Below, in pieces: positions 36,209 to 44,918 of a stretch of DNA of 64,000 nucleotides. Source of the DNA: Streptococcus massiliensis DSM 18628 (lineage in GTDB: Bacteria > Bacillota > Bacilli > Lactobacillales > Streptococcaceae); contig NZ_KB904387.1 in assembly GCF_000380065.1 (NCBI RefSeq), positions 1 through 64,000 on the forward strand. Direction: 5' to 3'. Under the pieces are notes generated by a model. That model searched no databases, was not told the DNA's origin, and saw only the letters and a program-made list of their open reading frames with translations. How positions within the stretch are numbered: the stretch's first letter is position 1; each line of letters opens with the position of its first letter. The translations under genes were made by a program, and so were the position numbers.

Positions 36209-36625
36209 ATGAAATTTCTGAAATCATTGTCCGTTCTTGTGCTAGCAGTTTTCTTTCTCGTCGCTTGTCATTCAAACCGTGCGAAGTCTCAAGACACCAT
36301 TACAGTCTTTGATAGTGATAATCAGCAGGTTTTGCAAACTTCAAACACAGAGGCTTTGGAATGGTTCGACGAAATTTTAGATGAAATTGATGAAGCGGAT
36401 AAAAGCGAGAGAGGAGAGGGATTGGCCGAGCTCCCCGCCGATGCGCAAGTCAATTATTCTTATGATGTCAGCAGACGAAAAGAGGGTGTTTCTGTACGTT
36501 TTACAACCTATAAGAACTATCCGCTGGTCACCATTTCTCATATCCCAGCCGTTCCAGAGATTACTTTGGAATTGACTGATTTAGAAGCTAACGATCTCAA
36601 TCATCCTAATAATTGGATAAAATAA
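36209..36625 (+). CDS. Small lipoprotein, function unknown
   Basis: A 138-aa secreted lipoprotein. MKFLKSLSVLVLAVFFLVAC is a type II signal peptide with lipobox LVAC, so Cys20 would be lipidated and the rest exposed outside the membrane. The mature part is acidic (ILDEIDEADKSERGEGLAEL) and of DUF4947-like character. Start chosen at ATG 36209 because AGGAGG ends 10 nt upstream; ATG 36200 is only 1 nt from it. Confidence 0.82.
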   Translation: MKFLKSLSVLVLAVFFLVACHSNRAKSQDTITVFDSDNQQVLQTSNTEALEWFDEILDEIDEADKSERGEGLAELPADAQVNYSYDVSRRKEGVSVRFTTYKNYPLVTISHIPAVPEITLELTDLEANDLNHPNNWIK

Positions 36626-36629
36626 GAAA

Positions 36630-36664
36630 AATTTCTACAAGAATTTCCTTGTAGAAGTTTTTTT
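36630..36664 (+). terminator. Terminator after the lipoprotein gene
   Basis: TTCTACAAG-AATTTC-CTTGTAGAA, a perfect 9-bp stem followed by GTTTTTTT. Confidence 0.8.
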
Positions 36665-36723
36665 GATATGAAGTATATAACTTATGATATACTAGATAAG
36701 ACAGAAATCAAAAAGGAGCTAGC

Positions 36724-37563
36724 ATGACCAAAGCAGATAAGATTTTCAAGGAAAATATTCAAAAGATTATGGAAGAGGGCGTTTTTAGTGAAAATGCGCG
36801 TCCGCGCTATAAGGACGGAAATGTAGCAAACTCCAAATATATCACAGGTTCTTTCGCCGAATACGATTTGTCCAAGGGCGAATTTCCCATTACTACTCTG
36901 CGCCCCATTGCCATAAAATCGGCAATCAAGGAAGTGCTCTGGATTTACCAAGACCAAAGCAACAGCCTAGAGGTGCTGAATGACAAGTACAATGTCCACT
37001 ACTGGAATGACTGGGAAGTTGGCGAGAGCGGAACGATTGGGCAGCGCTACGGCGCTGTTGTCAAAAAGCATGATATTATTGGCAAGATTTTAAAGCAGCT
37101 AGAAGCCAATCCTTGGAATCGTCGCAATATCATCTCGCTCTGGGATTATGAGGCTTTCGAAGAGACGGAAGGTCTTTTGCCTTGCGCTTTTCAGACCATG
37201 TTTGATGTGCGGCGGGTGGACGGCGATATTTATCTGGACGCGACTCTGACCCAGCGCAGCAATGATATGCTAGTGGCGCACCATATCAACGCCATGCAGT
37301 ATGTGGCGCTGCAAATGATGATTGCTAAGCATTTTGGTTGGAAAGTCGGGAAATTTTTCTATTTTGTCAATAATCTGCACATTTACGACAATCAATTTGA
37401 ACAGGCTGATGAGCTTTTGCGGCGTGAACCTGCTGAATGCCAGCCGAGCTTGGTTTTAAATATCCCAGACGGTACCAATTTCTTTGACATCAAGCCAGAA
37501 GATTTTGAATTATTGGACTACAAACCTGTCAAACCGCAGTTGAAATTCGATTTGGCGATTTAA
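36724..37563 (+). CDS. thyA: Thymidylate synthase
   Basis: A 279-aa ThyA that methylates dUMP with methylene-tetrahydrofolate. The nucleophile Cys is in [13 protein letters not shown] (about 154). The folate/dUMP motifs [20 protein letters not shown] and [12 protein letters not shown] are intact. Promoter -10 TATACT at 36688-36693. The next gene is dihydrofolate reductase, which regenerates the folate that ThyA oxidises. Confidence 0.96.
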   Translation: MTKADKIFKENIQKIMEEGVFSENARPRYKDGNVANSKYITGSFAEYDLSKGEFPITTLRPIAIKSAIKEVLWIYQDQSNSLEVLNDKYNVHYWNDWEVGESGTIGQRYGAVVKKHDIIGKILKQLEANPWNRRNIISLWDYEAFEETEGLLPCAFQTMFDVRRVDGDIYLDATLTQRSNDMLVAHHINAMQYVALQMMIAKHFGWKVGKFFYFVNNLHIYDNQFEQADELLRREPAECQPSLVLNIPDGTNFFDIKPEDFELLDYKPVKPQLKFDLAI

Positions 37564-37642
37564 GCAGTAATTATAGTAGTTAAAAACAGCCTTTTTCCAA
37601 GTTTTCTGGTAAAATAGTAGTATCATTAAAAAGGAAAAGTAC

Positions 37643-38152
37643 ATGTCAAAAAAAATTGTTGCTATTTGGGCGCAAGACGAGGCTGGCTTGATCGGAAAAG
37701 ACAACCGCATGCCTTGGTATTTACCTGCCGAGCTACAGCATTTTAAGGAAACGACCATGGGGCAAGCAATCCTTATGGGGCGCGTGACATTTGATGGAAT
37801 GAAACGGCGAGTTTTGTCAGGGCGGACGACTCTTGTGTTAACTGCTGATAAACATTATCAAATTGAGGACGAGCGTGTTCTCGTTTTTCATGATGTTCAG
37901 AGTGTTTTGCGCTGGTATGAAAAGCAAGATAAGACACTTTTTATCATCGGTGGCGCACAGATTTTGGCAGCTTTTGAGCCATATATAGAAGAAATTGTGC
38001 AAACACAAGTGCATGCTACCTTGGAGGGAGACACTTATTTCCCAGAAAGATTTGACTTGTCGAAGTTTGCTTTGCTTAAGGAAGATTTTCATGCTAAAGA
38101 TGAAAAAAATCCTTATGATTTCACTGTTAAGTTATTGAGAAAGGAGGCATAG
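37643..38152 (+). CDS. folA: Dihydrofolate reductase
   Basis: A 169-aa DHFR, the trimethoprim target. [25 protein letters not shown] carries the Met20-loop region and the acidic substrate residue, with MGRVTFDGM and IIGGAQI further on. Preceded by an extended -10 TGGTAAAAT (37607-37615) and AAAAGGAAAAG. It starts the conserved folA-small membrane protein-clpX-engB run. Confidence 0.95.
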   Translation: MSKKIVAIWAQDEAGLIGKDNRMPWYLPAELQHFKETTMGQAILMGRVTFDGMKRRVLSGRTTLVLTADKHYQIEDERVLVFHDVQSVLRWYEKQDKTLFIIGGAQILAAFEPYIEEIVQTQVHATLEGDTYFPERFDLSKFALLKEDFHAKDEKNPYDFTVKLLRKEA

Positions 38153-38323
38153 ATGGAAAGAAATTTATTTGGCCTATTTACAGCTTTTTTAGCCTTTGTT
38201 TGCCTCCTGTGTGCAGGACAGGCGTTTAGAAAAAAACGCTTTGGTTTAGCGATGCTTTTTTTGTTGAATGCCTTTACAAATTTAGTAAATACGATTCATG
38301 CGGTCTATCAGACCCTATTTTAA
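38153..38323 (+). CDS. Small conserved membrane protein between folA and clpX
   Basis: A 56-aa protein whose ATG directly follows the folA TAG; AGGAGG lies inside the folA end. It has two hydrophobic segments (LFGLFTAFLAFVCLLCAG and FGLAMLFLLNAFTNLVNTI) separated by a basic RKKR turn, predicting a two-helix hairpin. Short proteins of this type sit between folA and clpX in other streptococci; function unknown. Confidence 0.8.
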   Translation: MERNLFGLFTAFLAFVCLLCAGQAFRKKRFGLAMLFLLNAFTNLVNTIHAVYQTLF

Positions 38324-38353
38324 ATATAAAAAATGATTAGAAATGGAGTTATC

Positions 38354-39586
38354 ATGCCCAACAATCGAACGAATGAGCCGATGATTTATTGCTCATTTTG
38401 CGGTAAAAATCAAAACGAAGTTCAAAAAATTATCGCTGGTAATAATGCTTTTATCTGTAATGAATGCGTAGAACTAGCGCAAGAAATTATTCGCGAAGAA
38501 CTAGCTGAAGAAGTACTGTCTGATCTGTCAGAAGTACCAAAGCCAGTTGAATTACTCAATATTCTCAACCATTATGTGATTGGTCAAGACAGAGCTAAAC
38601 GCGCTTTAGCAGTTGCGGTTTACAACCATTATAAACGAATTAATTTTCACGATAGCCGTGAAGAAGATGATGATGTTGATTTACAAAAATCAAATATTCT
38701 GATGATTGGGCCGACCGGCTCTGGTAAGACTTTCCTAGCGCAGACGCTGGCTCGCAGCCTCAATGTGCCCTTTGCTATTGCAGATGCGACTGCTCTTACC
38801 GAAGCTGGCTATGTCGGTGAGGATGTGGAAAATATCCTGCTCAAGCTCTTGCAGGCGGCGGATTTCAATATCGAACGCGCTGAGCGCGGTATTATCTATG
38901 TCGATGAGATTGACAAGATTGCTAAGAAATCTGAAAATGTCTCAATCACACGCGATGTGTCTGGTGAAGGGGTGCAGCAAGCCCTGCTGAAAATCATCGA
39001 AGGAACAGTTGCCAGTGTGCCGCCACAAGGCGGGCGTAAGCATCCGCAGCAAGAGATGATACAAGTGGACACCAAGAATATCCTCTTTATCGTGGGCGGC
39101 GCCTTTGACGGCATCGAAGAAATCGTCAAGCAACGTCTGGGTGAGAAAGTTATTGGTTTCGGGCAAAACAACCGTGCTATTGACGAGGGAAGTTCTTATA
39201 TGCAAGAAATTGTTTCTGAAGACATTCAGAAATTTGGAATTATCCCTGAACTGATTGGGCGTTTGCCTGTCTTTGCTGTTCTGGAGCAGTTAACGGTTGA
39301 TGACTTGGTGCGGATTTTGCGTGAGCCAAAGAATGCCTTGGTCAAACAGTACCAAACTTTGTTGTCCTATGACGATGTCAAGCTGGAATTTGACGATGAT
39401 GCTTTGCAAGAGATTGCCAACAAGGCGATTGAGCGTAAGACGGGGGCGCGTGGACTTCGCTCTATTATCGAGGAAACGATGATGGATGTCATGTTTGAAG
39501 TGCCGAGCCAAGACGATGTCAAGCTGGTTCGCATTACCAAAGAAGCGGTTGACGGTACAGATAAGCCTATTCTGGAAACAGCTTAG
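38354..39586 (+). CDS. clpX: ClpX, ATP-binding subunit of ClpXP protease
   Basis: A 410-aa AAA+ unfoldase that feeds substrates to ClpP. N-terminal zinc-binding Cys13, Cys16, Cys35, Cys38 are present. Walker [13 protein letters not shown], Walker [14 protein letters not shown] and the ClpP-docking loop IGF in KVIGFGQNN are intact. Start chosen at ATG 38354 (MPNNRT), 5 nt after TGGAG; ATG 38333 is in frame upstream without a site. Composition changes from AT-rich to GC-rich near 38700. Confidence 0.96.
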   Translation: MPNNRTNEPMIYCSFCGKNQNEVQKIIAGNNAFICNECVELAQEIIREELAEEVLSDLSEVPKPVELLNILNHYVIGQDRAKRALAVAVYNHYKRINFHDSREEDDDVDLQKSNILMIGPTGSGKTFLAQTLARSLNVPFAIADATALTEAGYVGEDVENILLKLLQAADFNIERAERGIIYVDEIDKIAKKSENVSITRDVSGEGVQQALLKIIEGTVASVPPQGGRKHPQQEMIQVDTKNILFIVGGAFDGIEEIVKQRLGEKVIGFGQNNRAIDEGSSYMQEIVSEDIQKFGIIPELIGRLPVFAVLEQLTVDDLVRILREPKNALVKQYQTLLSYDDVKLEFDDDALQEIANKAIERKTGARGLRSIIEETMMDVMFEVPSQDDVKLVRITKEAVDGTDKPILETA

Positions 39587-39595
39587 AGGTGTGAC

Positions 39596-40201
39596 ATGAG
39601 TGAGTTTTTAAATACCCACAATGCAAGTCTTCTCTTGTCAGCAGCCAACAAGAGTCATTATCCACAAGATGATCTACCTGAGGTAGCTCTCGCTGGGCGT
39701 TCTAATGTTGGAAAATCAAGTTTTATCAATATTTTGCTTAATCGGAAGAATCTGGCGCGGACTTCCAGCAAGCCTGGGAAAACGCAGTTGCTGAATTTTT
39801 ACAATATCGATGACAAGTTGCGCTTTGTGGACGTTCCTGGCTACGGTTATGCCAAAGTTTCCAAGACCGAGCGCGCCAAATGGGGGCGGATGATTGAGGA
39901 ATATCTGACCAGTCGTGACAATCTGCGGGCTGTGGTGAGCTTGGTGGATTTGCGGCATGACCCTAGTGCAGACGATGTACAGATGTACGAATTTCTCAAA
40001 TATTACGATATTCCTGTCATTATCGTGGCGACTAAGGCGGATAAAATTCCCCGCGGAAAATGGAACAAGCACGAAAGTGCCATTAAAAATAAACTGGATT
40101 TTGACAAAAACGATGATTTTATCATCTTTTCAGCAGTTGATAAAACAGGTTTGGATCAGTCTTGGGACGCTATTATAGCAGCAATTAATGGAGAGTTCTA
40201 G
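39596..40201 (+). CDS. engB: Ribosome biogenesis GTPase EngB/YsxC
   Basis: A 201-aa TrmE-Era-EngA-like GTPase needed for 50S assembly. P-loop [10 protein letters not shown] (about 33-42), switch [12 protein letters not shown], and ATKADK are intact. It starts 9 nt after clpX with GAGGTG, the standard clpX-engB pair. Confidence 0.95.
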   Translation: MSEFLNTHNASLLLSAANKSHYPQDDLPEVALAGRSNVGKSSFINILLNRKNLARTSSKPGKTQLLNFYNIDDKLRFVDVPGYGYAKVSKTERAKWGRMIEEYLTSRDNLRAVVSLVDLRHDPSADDVQMYEFLKYYDIPVIIVATKADKIPRGKWNKHESAIKNKLDFDKNDDFIIFSAVDKTGLDQSWDAIIAAINGEF

Positions 40202-40220
40202 TTAAAATAACTAGGCTCTT
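40198..40220 (+). terminator. Terminator after engB
   Basis: CTAGTTA-AAA-TAACTAG, perfect 7-bp stem overlapping the engB stop, then GCTCTTTT. Confidence 0.65.
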
Positions 40221-40253
40221 TTAATTTTTTATGATTTCAATTTATTAAAAAAA

Positions 40254-40769
40254 TGATACAATAGTAAACGTTAAAAGAGTCCCGAAAAGGCGACTGAAGA
40301 AGTTTTGAAAATGTTGCTCATTTGAGAATTTTCTTTTCAAAGAGGAACACCTTTGCTCGGACTGATAAGTCCTCGCAAAGAACCTCCTTTATGCAACATC
40401 ATTTTAGAGATGTTGTTGTATTTTCTAGGTAGGAAAAGACTTTGCTCAAACCTAGTGGTTTTCGCAAAATTCTACTTAGAAAGAGAAAATCTTTGCTCGG
40501 ACTATAAGTCCTCGCAAAGCACCTTCTTCGTTCAACATTATTCTAGAGAAGTTGTCGGAGTTTAAACATTCTAGGAGAAAAAACCTTTGCTCAAACCTGG
40601 AGGTTCTTTGTAACTTTTTAACTTTCTAAGCAAGATGGCTGTTTCCTAGCTCATCTTGCTACGACAATTACTATAGTAATTGTCTAAGAAACTTACTGAG
40701 AAAAAATTAAAATAAGATCGATTTTGATTTTTTCTGGCGTAACAAATTCATTAAAAGGGGGACATGGAT
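40254..40769 (+). promoter_or_regulatory. metK promoter and long leader: predicted SMK (SAM-III) box with a very large insert
   Basis: Extended -10 TGATACAAT (40254-40262) puts the start near 40269. The 5' half GTCCCGAAAAGG (40279-40290) and the 3' half GTAAC (40739-40743)...AAAAGGGGGAC resemble the Enterococcus/Streptococcus SMK box: GTCCC (40279-40283) pairs perfectly with GGGAC (40759-40763), covering the metK Shine-Dalgarno. GAAGAA (40296-40301) can pair with TTTTTC (40729-40734). About 427 nt separate the halves. They hold the tandem hairpins described separately, a hairpin AGCAAGATG/CATCTTGCT (40629-40660) and the perfect palindrome at 40663-40684. Confidence 0.6.
40341..40630 (+). repeat. 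Tandem duplication (period about 140 nt) of hairpin cassettes inside the metK leader
   Basis: Hairpin A occurs twice (40351-40380, 40491-40519): CTTTGCTC-GGACT-loop-AGTCC-TCGCAAAG. A middle hairpin CAACATC/GATGTTG (40394-40415) recurs as CAACATT/GAAGTTG (40533-40554). Hairpin B occurs at 40440-40469 as CTTTGCTC-AAACC-TAGT-GGTTT-TCGCAAA and in decayed form from 40585. The frame CTTTGCTC...TCGCAAA is constant, while the inner stem changes on both sides together. Confidence 0.8.
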
Positions 40770-41957
40770 ATGTCTGAAAGGAAACTATTTACATCAGAGT
40801 CCGTATCAGAAGGGCATCCAGACAAGATTGCAGACCAAATTTCGGATGCGATTTTGGATGCAATTTTGGCGAAAGACCCAGAGGCGCATGTAGCGGCAGA
40901 AACGGCTGTTTATACGGGCTCGGTACACATTTTTGGTGAAATATCGACGACGGCTTACGTTGACATCAACCGAGTGGTGCGCGATACGATTGCTGAGATT
41001 GGCTACACAGATACGGCTTATGGCTTCTGTGCGGAAACGGTCGGCGTTCATCCGTCCTTGGTTGAGCAGTCGCCAGATATTGCCCAAGGGGTCAATGAAG
41101 CCTTGGAAGTACGTGGCAATAGCGACCAAGACCCGCTCGATTTGATTGGTGCGGGGGATCAAGGGCTCATGTTTGGCTTTGCGATTGATGAGACCGAGGA
41201 GCTCATGCCTTTGCCGATTTCGCTCAGTCACAGGCTGGTGCGTCGCTTGGCAGAATTGCGGAAAACAAAGAAGCTGTCCTACCTGCGTCCAGATGCTAAG
41301 TCGCAAGTGACGGTCGAATACGACGAAAACGACCGTCCAGTGCGCGTGGATACAGTGGTCATTTCCACCCAGCACGACCCAGATGTGACCAATGAGCAGC
41401 TGCACCAAGACATCATTGACAAGGTGATTAAGGTTATCATTCCAGCGGAATACTTGGATGAGGAGACCAAATTTTTCATCAATCCGACGGGGCGTTTTGT
41501 CATCGGTGGGCCGCAAGGCGATTCTGGCTTGACTGGCCGCAAGATTATCGTAGACACTTACGGTGGCTATGCGCGTCACGGTGGGGGAGCCTTTTCTGGT
41601 AAGGATGCGACCAAGGTTGACCGTTCGGCTTCCTATGCAGCGCGCTATATCGCTAAAAACATCGTAGCAGCAGGTCTTGCCAAGAAAGCAGAAGTCCAGC
41701 TGGCTTATGCGATTGGAGTGGCGCATCCAGTCTCTGTGCGGATTGATACTTTCGGCACGGCTAAGGTGGCGGAAAGCCGTTTGGAAAAAACGGTACGACA
41801 AATCTTTGACCTGCGCCCAGCAGGCATTATCCAAATGCTGGATTTGAAGCGTCCAATTTACCGACAAACCGCGGCTTATGGACATATGGGACGAACGGAC
41901 ATTGACCTGCCTTGGGAAAAATTAGACAAGGTAGAAGAATTGAAAAAAGTCTTATAA
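40770..41957 (+). CDS. metK: S-adenosylmethionine synthetase
   Basis: A 395-aa MetK that makes SAM from methionine and ATP. Substrate motifs: [17 protein letters not shown] at the N-terminus, [12 protein letters not shown] and [16 protein letters not shown]. Start set at ATG 40770 (MSERKLF), 8 nt after GGGGG; ATG 40764 is only 2 nt from it. The Shine-Dalgarno is predicted to be hidden when SAM binds the leader. Confidence 0.97.
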   Translation: MSERKLFTSESVSEGHPDKIADQISDAILDAILAKDPEAHVAAETAVYTGSVHIFGEISTTAYVDINRVVRDTIAEIGYTDTAYGFCAETVGVHPSLVEQSPDIAQGVNEALEVRGNSDQDPLDLIGAGDQGLMFGFAIDETEELMPLPISLSHRLVRRLAELRKTKKLSYLRPDAKSQVTVEYDENDRPVRVDTVVISTQHDPDVTNEQLHQDIIDKVIKVIIPAEYLDEETKFFINPTGRFVIGGPQGDSGLTGRKIIVDTYGGYARHGGGAFSGKDATKVDRSASYAARYIAKNIVAAGLAKKAEVQLAYAIGVAHPVSVRIDTFGTAKVAESRLEKTVRQIFDLRPAGIIQMLDLKRPIYRQTAAYGHMGRTDIDLPWEKLDKVEELKKVL

Positions 41958-41973
41958 TGACGTAAAAAAGGGA

Positions 41974-42141
41974 GTGGGACAGAACTACTTCCTGTAAAGG
42001 AATAGTTCGTCGTCCCACCCCCGCGATGCCTATTAGACTTGTACGGAGCCTATAATGGCGAACGTAGAAGCCAAGAGGCTACCGCGTCTTGCAGATAATC
42101 CAAATTAATTTTAGAGGCTGAGAACTATTGTCCCAGCCTCT
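41974..42141. repeat. Composite dispersed streptococcal intergenic repeat with terminator hairpins
   Basis: Three consecutive foldbacks fill the space between the convergent metK and degV genes: GTGGGAC...GTCCCAC with inner GAACTA/TAGTTC (41974-42018); a middle block bounded by CGCG at 42022 and 42089; and AGAGGCTG...CAGCCTCT (42114-42136) followed by TTTCTTT. The heads GAGTGGGACAGAA and TTGTCCCAGCCTC are the hallmark of a repeat I remember as common between streptococcal genes. It probably terminates both genes. Confidence 0.55.
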
Positions 42142-42145
42142 TTCT

Positions 42146-42988
42146 TTATGAAATTTCATATCCAATCAAAAGCCCACCTTCTTCAGCATAGAAACTGCAT
42201 AGACCAGAAGTTGGTAATTCTTCAATAGCTGCTTGAGGGTAGTCTGCTCGAATGAGTTGGCTCAACTCTTGACAGAATTTATCATTATGACGATGTGCCA
42301 TGACAATTTTTCCACCAGCATAACCAGCTTTTTTCATTTCGTCATAAGTGGCAAAGAGTGATTTTTTATACCCACGAGCCTTTTGCAGTAATTCTAAAGT
42401 TCCTTCGCGACTTGCTTCGCCAACCATGCGGATATTGAGTAGCCCGACTACAGCTCCGATCAGTTTACTGAGGCGACCATTTTTTACTAAGTTGTCAACT
42501 TTAGCAAGGACAAAAATTAACTTAGTCTTTTTTTGGTAGTCGGTTATCTTTGTTACAACCTGATCAAAAGTTAATTCTTGGTTAATCAATTCTCCTAATT
42601 TAGTCATAAGTAGGTCAATTTCGCCGCCAGCTGATAGACTATCAATCACATGGATATTAACATTAGGATGTTCTTCTTGGTATAATTGTTTAGCAACTTG
42701 AGCACTATTTTGACTGCCAGATAATGTCCCTGTAATGGTGATGATAATAATATTATCTGCTCCGTCAAAGGCTTTTATATAGTCATCTGGACTAGGACAG
42801 GCTGACTTTGAAGCGGTTGAAGTAGTGTACATTTTATCCATCATTTTGTCAATGTCTAAAGTCAGATCATCAACGAAAATCTCTTGCCCTACCTGAATGG
42901 TGAGGGGGACACGTTCAAATTTCCCTTTTGAAGTCAAGTCTAGTGTTTTTAAATCGCAGCCGGAATCAGCTACAAGTTTCCAAGTCAT
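42146..42988 (-). CDS. DegV family fatty-acid-binding protein (second copy)
   Basis: A 280-aa DegV protein, distant from the one at 29 kb. It begins MTWKLVADSGCDLK and has SACPSPDDYIKAF (head-group loop), TGTLSGSQNSAQVA and LVKNGRLSKL. It may serve as a FakB subunit presenting a fatty acid to its kinase. ATG at 42988 has TAGGAGAA 7 nt upstream on the minus strand. It is monocistronic and convergent with metK. Confidence 0.9.
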   Translation of the reverse strand: MTWKLVADSGCDLKTLDLTSKGKFERVPLTIQVGQEIFVDDLTLDIDKMMDKMYTTSTASKSACPSPDDYIKAFDGADNIIIITITGTLSGSQNSAQVAKQLYQEEHPNVNIHVIDSLSAGGEIDLLMTKLGELINQELTFDQVVTKITDYQKKTKLIFVLAKVDNLVKNGRLSKLIGAVVGLLNIRMVGEASREGTLELLQKARGYKKSLFATYDEMKKAGYAGGKIVMAHRHNDKFCQELSQLIRADYPQAAIEELPTSGLCSFYAEEGGLLIGYEIS

Positions 42989-43130
42989 GGGCTTCTCCTA
43001 TTAAGTCAATTTTTAGACAAATGTTTAAAATTTGTCGTTAGCGCTATTATATCATGAAATAGTTAAAATAGATACTTAAAATATTAATTGAATTATAAAT
43101 AACTCTGTCAAGTTTTTTTCTTGACAGCTA

Positions 43131-43159
43131 TTGACAAGGAGTGAAATTCGTGATAAACT
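43131..43159 (+). promoter_or_regulatory. Promoter of rpsP-khpA
   Basis: TTGACA (43131-43136), 17-nt spacer, TAAACT (43154-43159). A second TTGACA sits 10 nt upstream. Confidence 0.65.
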
Positions 43160-43220
43160 GTTAAAGGTAAATGGATAGAAGTTCTATTCATAAATAAAAA
43201 AGAAAAGAGATATTGCAAAA

Positions 43221-43493
43221 ATGGCAGTAAAAATCCGTTTAACTCGTATGGGTTCTAAGAAAAAACCTTTCTACCGTATCAACGTTGCTGACTCACGTGC
43301 GCCACGTGACGGACGTTTCATCGAAACTGTTGGAACTTACAACCCACTTGTAGCTGAAAACCAAGTGACTTTGAAAGAAGACCGCATTCTTGAGTGGTTG
43401 GGTAACGGTGCGCAACCGTCTGACACTGTTCGTAACATTCTTTCAAAAGCTGGAGTTATGAAGAAATTCCACGATTCAAAATACTCAAAATAA
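43221..43493 (+). CDS. rpsP: 30S ribosomal protein S16
   Basis: A 90-aa S16: [39 protein letters not shown] and the end [12 protein letters not shown]. Normal length. It leads the rpsP-khpA pair, with khpA starting 11 nt later. Codon choice is that of a highly expressed gene. Confidence 0.97.
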   Translation: MAVKIRLTRMGSKKKPFYRINVADSRAPRDGRFIETVGTYNPLVAENQVTLKEDRILEWLGNGAQPSDTVRNILSKAGVMKKFHDSKYSK

Positions 43494-43504
43494 GAGGTTG
43501 ACTG

Positions 43505-43744
43505 ATGGACACGATTGAAAATCTTATTATTGCAATAGTGAAACCTTTGATTTCACAGCCAGATGCCTTGACAATCAAGATTGAGGATACCCCTGAGTTT
43601 ATGGAGTATCATTTGGATCTTGACCCGGATGATGTTGGGCGCGTAATTGGTCGGAAAGGTCGCACCATTTCTGCGATAAGAACGATTGTTTACTCGGTCC
43701 CAACCGAAGATAAAAAAGTCAGAATTGTGATTGATGAAAAGTAG
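43505..43744 (+). CDS. khpA: KH-domain RNA-binding protein KhpA
   Basis: A 79-aa single KH domain with the GxxG loop in [15 protein letters not shown] (about 45-59). In pneumococcus KhpA pairs with KhpB/EloR in an RNA-binding complex linked to cell elongation and division. AGAGG before ATG 43505. The position after rpsP is conserved in Firmicutes. Confidence 0.93.
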   Translation: MDTIENLIIAIVKPLISQPDALTIKIEDTPEFMEYHLDLDPDDVGRVIGRKGRTISAIRTIVYSVPTEDKKVRIVIDEK

Positions 43745-43781
43745 TGGGAGACCACTGCTTTTTGTTTTGAAAGGAGGAAAG

Positions 43782-44338
43782 ATGAAATTTTATCAAGATC
43801 TTATCCTAAAAGACGGGCAAACTTGCCTGCATAGAAATGCCAGAGCGAGCGACGCGGAAGCTCTCTTTGAGCATTTTGTTTTGACCCATGAGCAAACAGA
43901 CAATATGATTACTTATTCAGATGAGAAAGATTTTGGTTTGAAAAAAGAAGTGCAGTCCTTGCAGAAGATAGCACCGATAAAATCATACTTTGCGCCATTC
44001 TTGACGAGCGGATTGTGGGGGCGGCAAGCCTGACCCGACCGGCTAAGAAAGGTAAGCTAAAGCACCGTGCTATTTTTGCCATTGCCCTTGACCGCAAAGT
44101 GTGGGGCAAGGGTCTCGGACGAACTTTGACAGAAGTCTGTATCAACTGCGCCAAAGAAGCGGCTTATCTTCAGCTAGAATTGGAAGTGGTGGCTAGCAAT
44201 CAAGCAGCGCTTGCCTTATACAAATCAGTCGGCTTTGTTGAATACGGCAGAAATCCCAAAGCCTTTCTCACCCGCAAGGGAAATTACCAAGAAACCCTCC
44301 TCATGCGTCTAGAGTTAGACAGCTACGCTGCTAAATAA
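43782..44338 (+). pseudogene. GNAT N-acetyltransferase split by a frameshift
   Basis: AAGGAGG precedes ATG 43782 (MKFYQDLILKDGQTC). This frame reads sensible GNAT N-terminal sequence up to about KKEVQSL, then goes off. From about 43961 the +2 frame continues AEDSTDKIILCAILDERIVG, then AASLTRPAKKG, the acetyl-CoA loop RKVWGKGLGRTL and the NQAALALYKSVGFVEYG signature to TAA 44338. One missing base near TCCTTGCAGAAG (43955-43966) explains it. Joined, the protein would be about 185 aa. It is inactive unless the shift is a sequencing error or is suppressed. Confidence 0.8.
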
Positions 44339-44340
44339 AA

Positions 44341-44370
44341 AATCCATTTCAGATGAAATGGATTTTATGT
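44341..44370. terminator. Bidirectional terminator between the acetyltransferase and gpo
   Basis: AATCCATTT-CAGATG-AAATGGATT with T-runs on both outer sides. It serves the convergent gpo gene on the minus strand (TTTTTTATTT). Confidence 0.7.
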
Positions 44371-44371
44371 T

Positions 44372-44845
44372 TTAGAGGAGGGCTTGAATATCTTTTTCGA
44401 TTTCTTCTGGAGCAGTGGTCGGAGCGTAGCGCTTGATGACTTTGCCTTCACGGTCTACCAGAAACTTAGTAAAATTCCACTTGATTTTACTGGAGAGTAA
44501 GCCTGCCTTTTGCTCCTTGAGCCATTGGTAAATAGGAGCCGTATCTGAGCCATTGACATCAACCTTTGCAAAACGCGGGAAGCTAGTTTGGTAATGAAGG
44601 CTGCAGAAAGAATTGATTTCATCAGCCGTGCCAGGCGCCTGCTCTTTAAATTGATTACAAGGAAAATCAAGAATTTCCAACCCTTGTGCTTGATAGTGCT
44701 CATAAAGATTTTGTAGTCCCTCATATTGTGGCGTCAGCCCGCAGCCAGTAGCTGTATTAACAATGAGTAGCACTTTGCCTTGATAGGGCGCAAGAGTGGT
44801 TTCTGTTCCGTCTTGCTGGGTAATAGGGATTTTGTAAAGTGACAT
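44372..44845 (-). CDS. gpo: Glutathione peroxidase family thiol peroxidase
   Basis: A 157-aa cysteine-type GPx that reduces hydroperoxides. The peroxidatic Cys35 lies in NTATGCGLTPQY; FPCNQFKEQ carries the conserved Gln and a second Cys, and IKWNFTKFLV the catalytic Trp/Asn. Start set at 44845 (MSLYKIP); upstream in-frame codons lack the family sequence. It follows har by 73 nt on the same strand, so the two may form a redox-defence unit. Confidence 0.93.
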   Translation of the reverse strand: MSLYKIPITQQDGTETTLAPYQGKVLLIVNTATGCGLTPQYEGLQNLYEHYQAQGLEILDFPCNQFKEQAPGTADEINSFCSLHYQTSFPRFAKVDVNGSDTAPIYQWLKEQKAGLLSSKIKWNFTKFLVDREGKVIKRYAPTTAPEEIEKDIQALL

Positions 44846-44918
44846 GGTCTTACCTGCTTTCATGTGATAATAAAGCAATTTTACCATAAAAGGAACCCAA
44901 GTAGGTTCCTTAAAGTCC

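Noticed and set aside
40254-40769. T-box leader for metK
   Set aside because: No AGGGTGGNACCGCG T-box sequence and no Stem I pattern. The SD-pairing GTCCC/GGGAC arrangement fits SMK better.
40806-41885. A 359-codon open frame antisense to metK
   Set aside because: It mirrors the strong codon bias of metK, has no ribosome binding site or promoter, and its translation has no protein-like pattern that I recognise.
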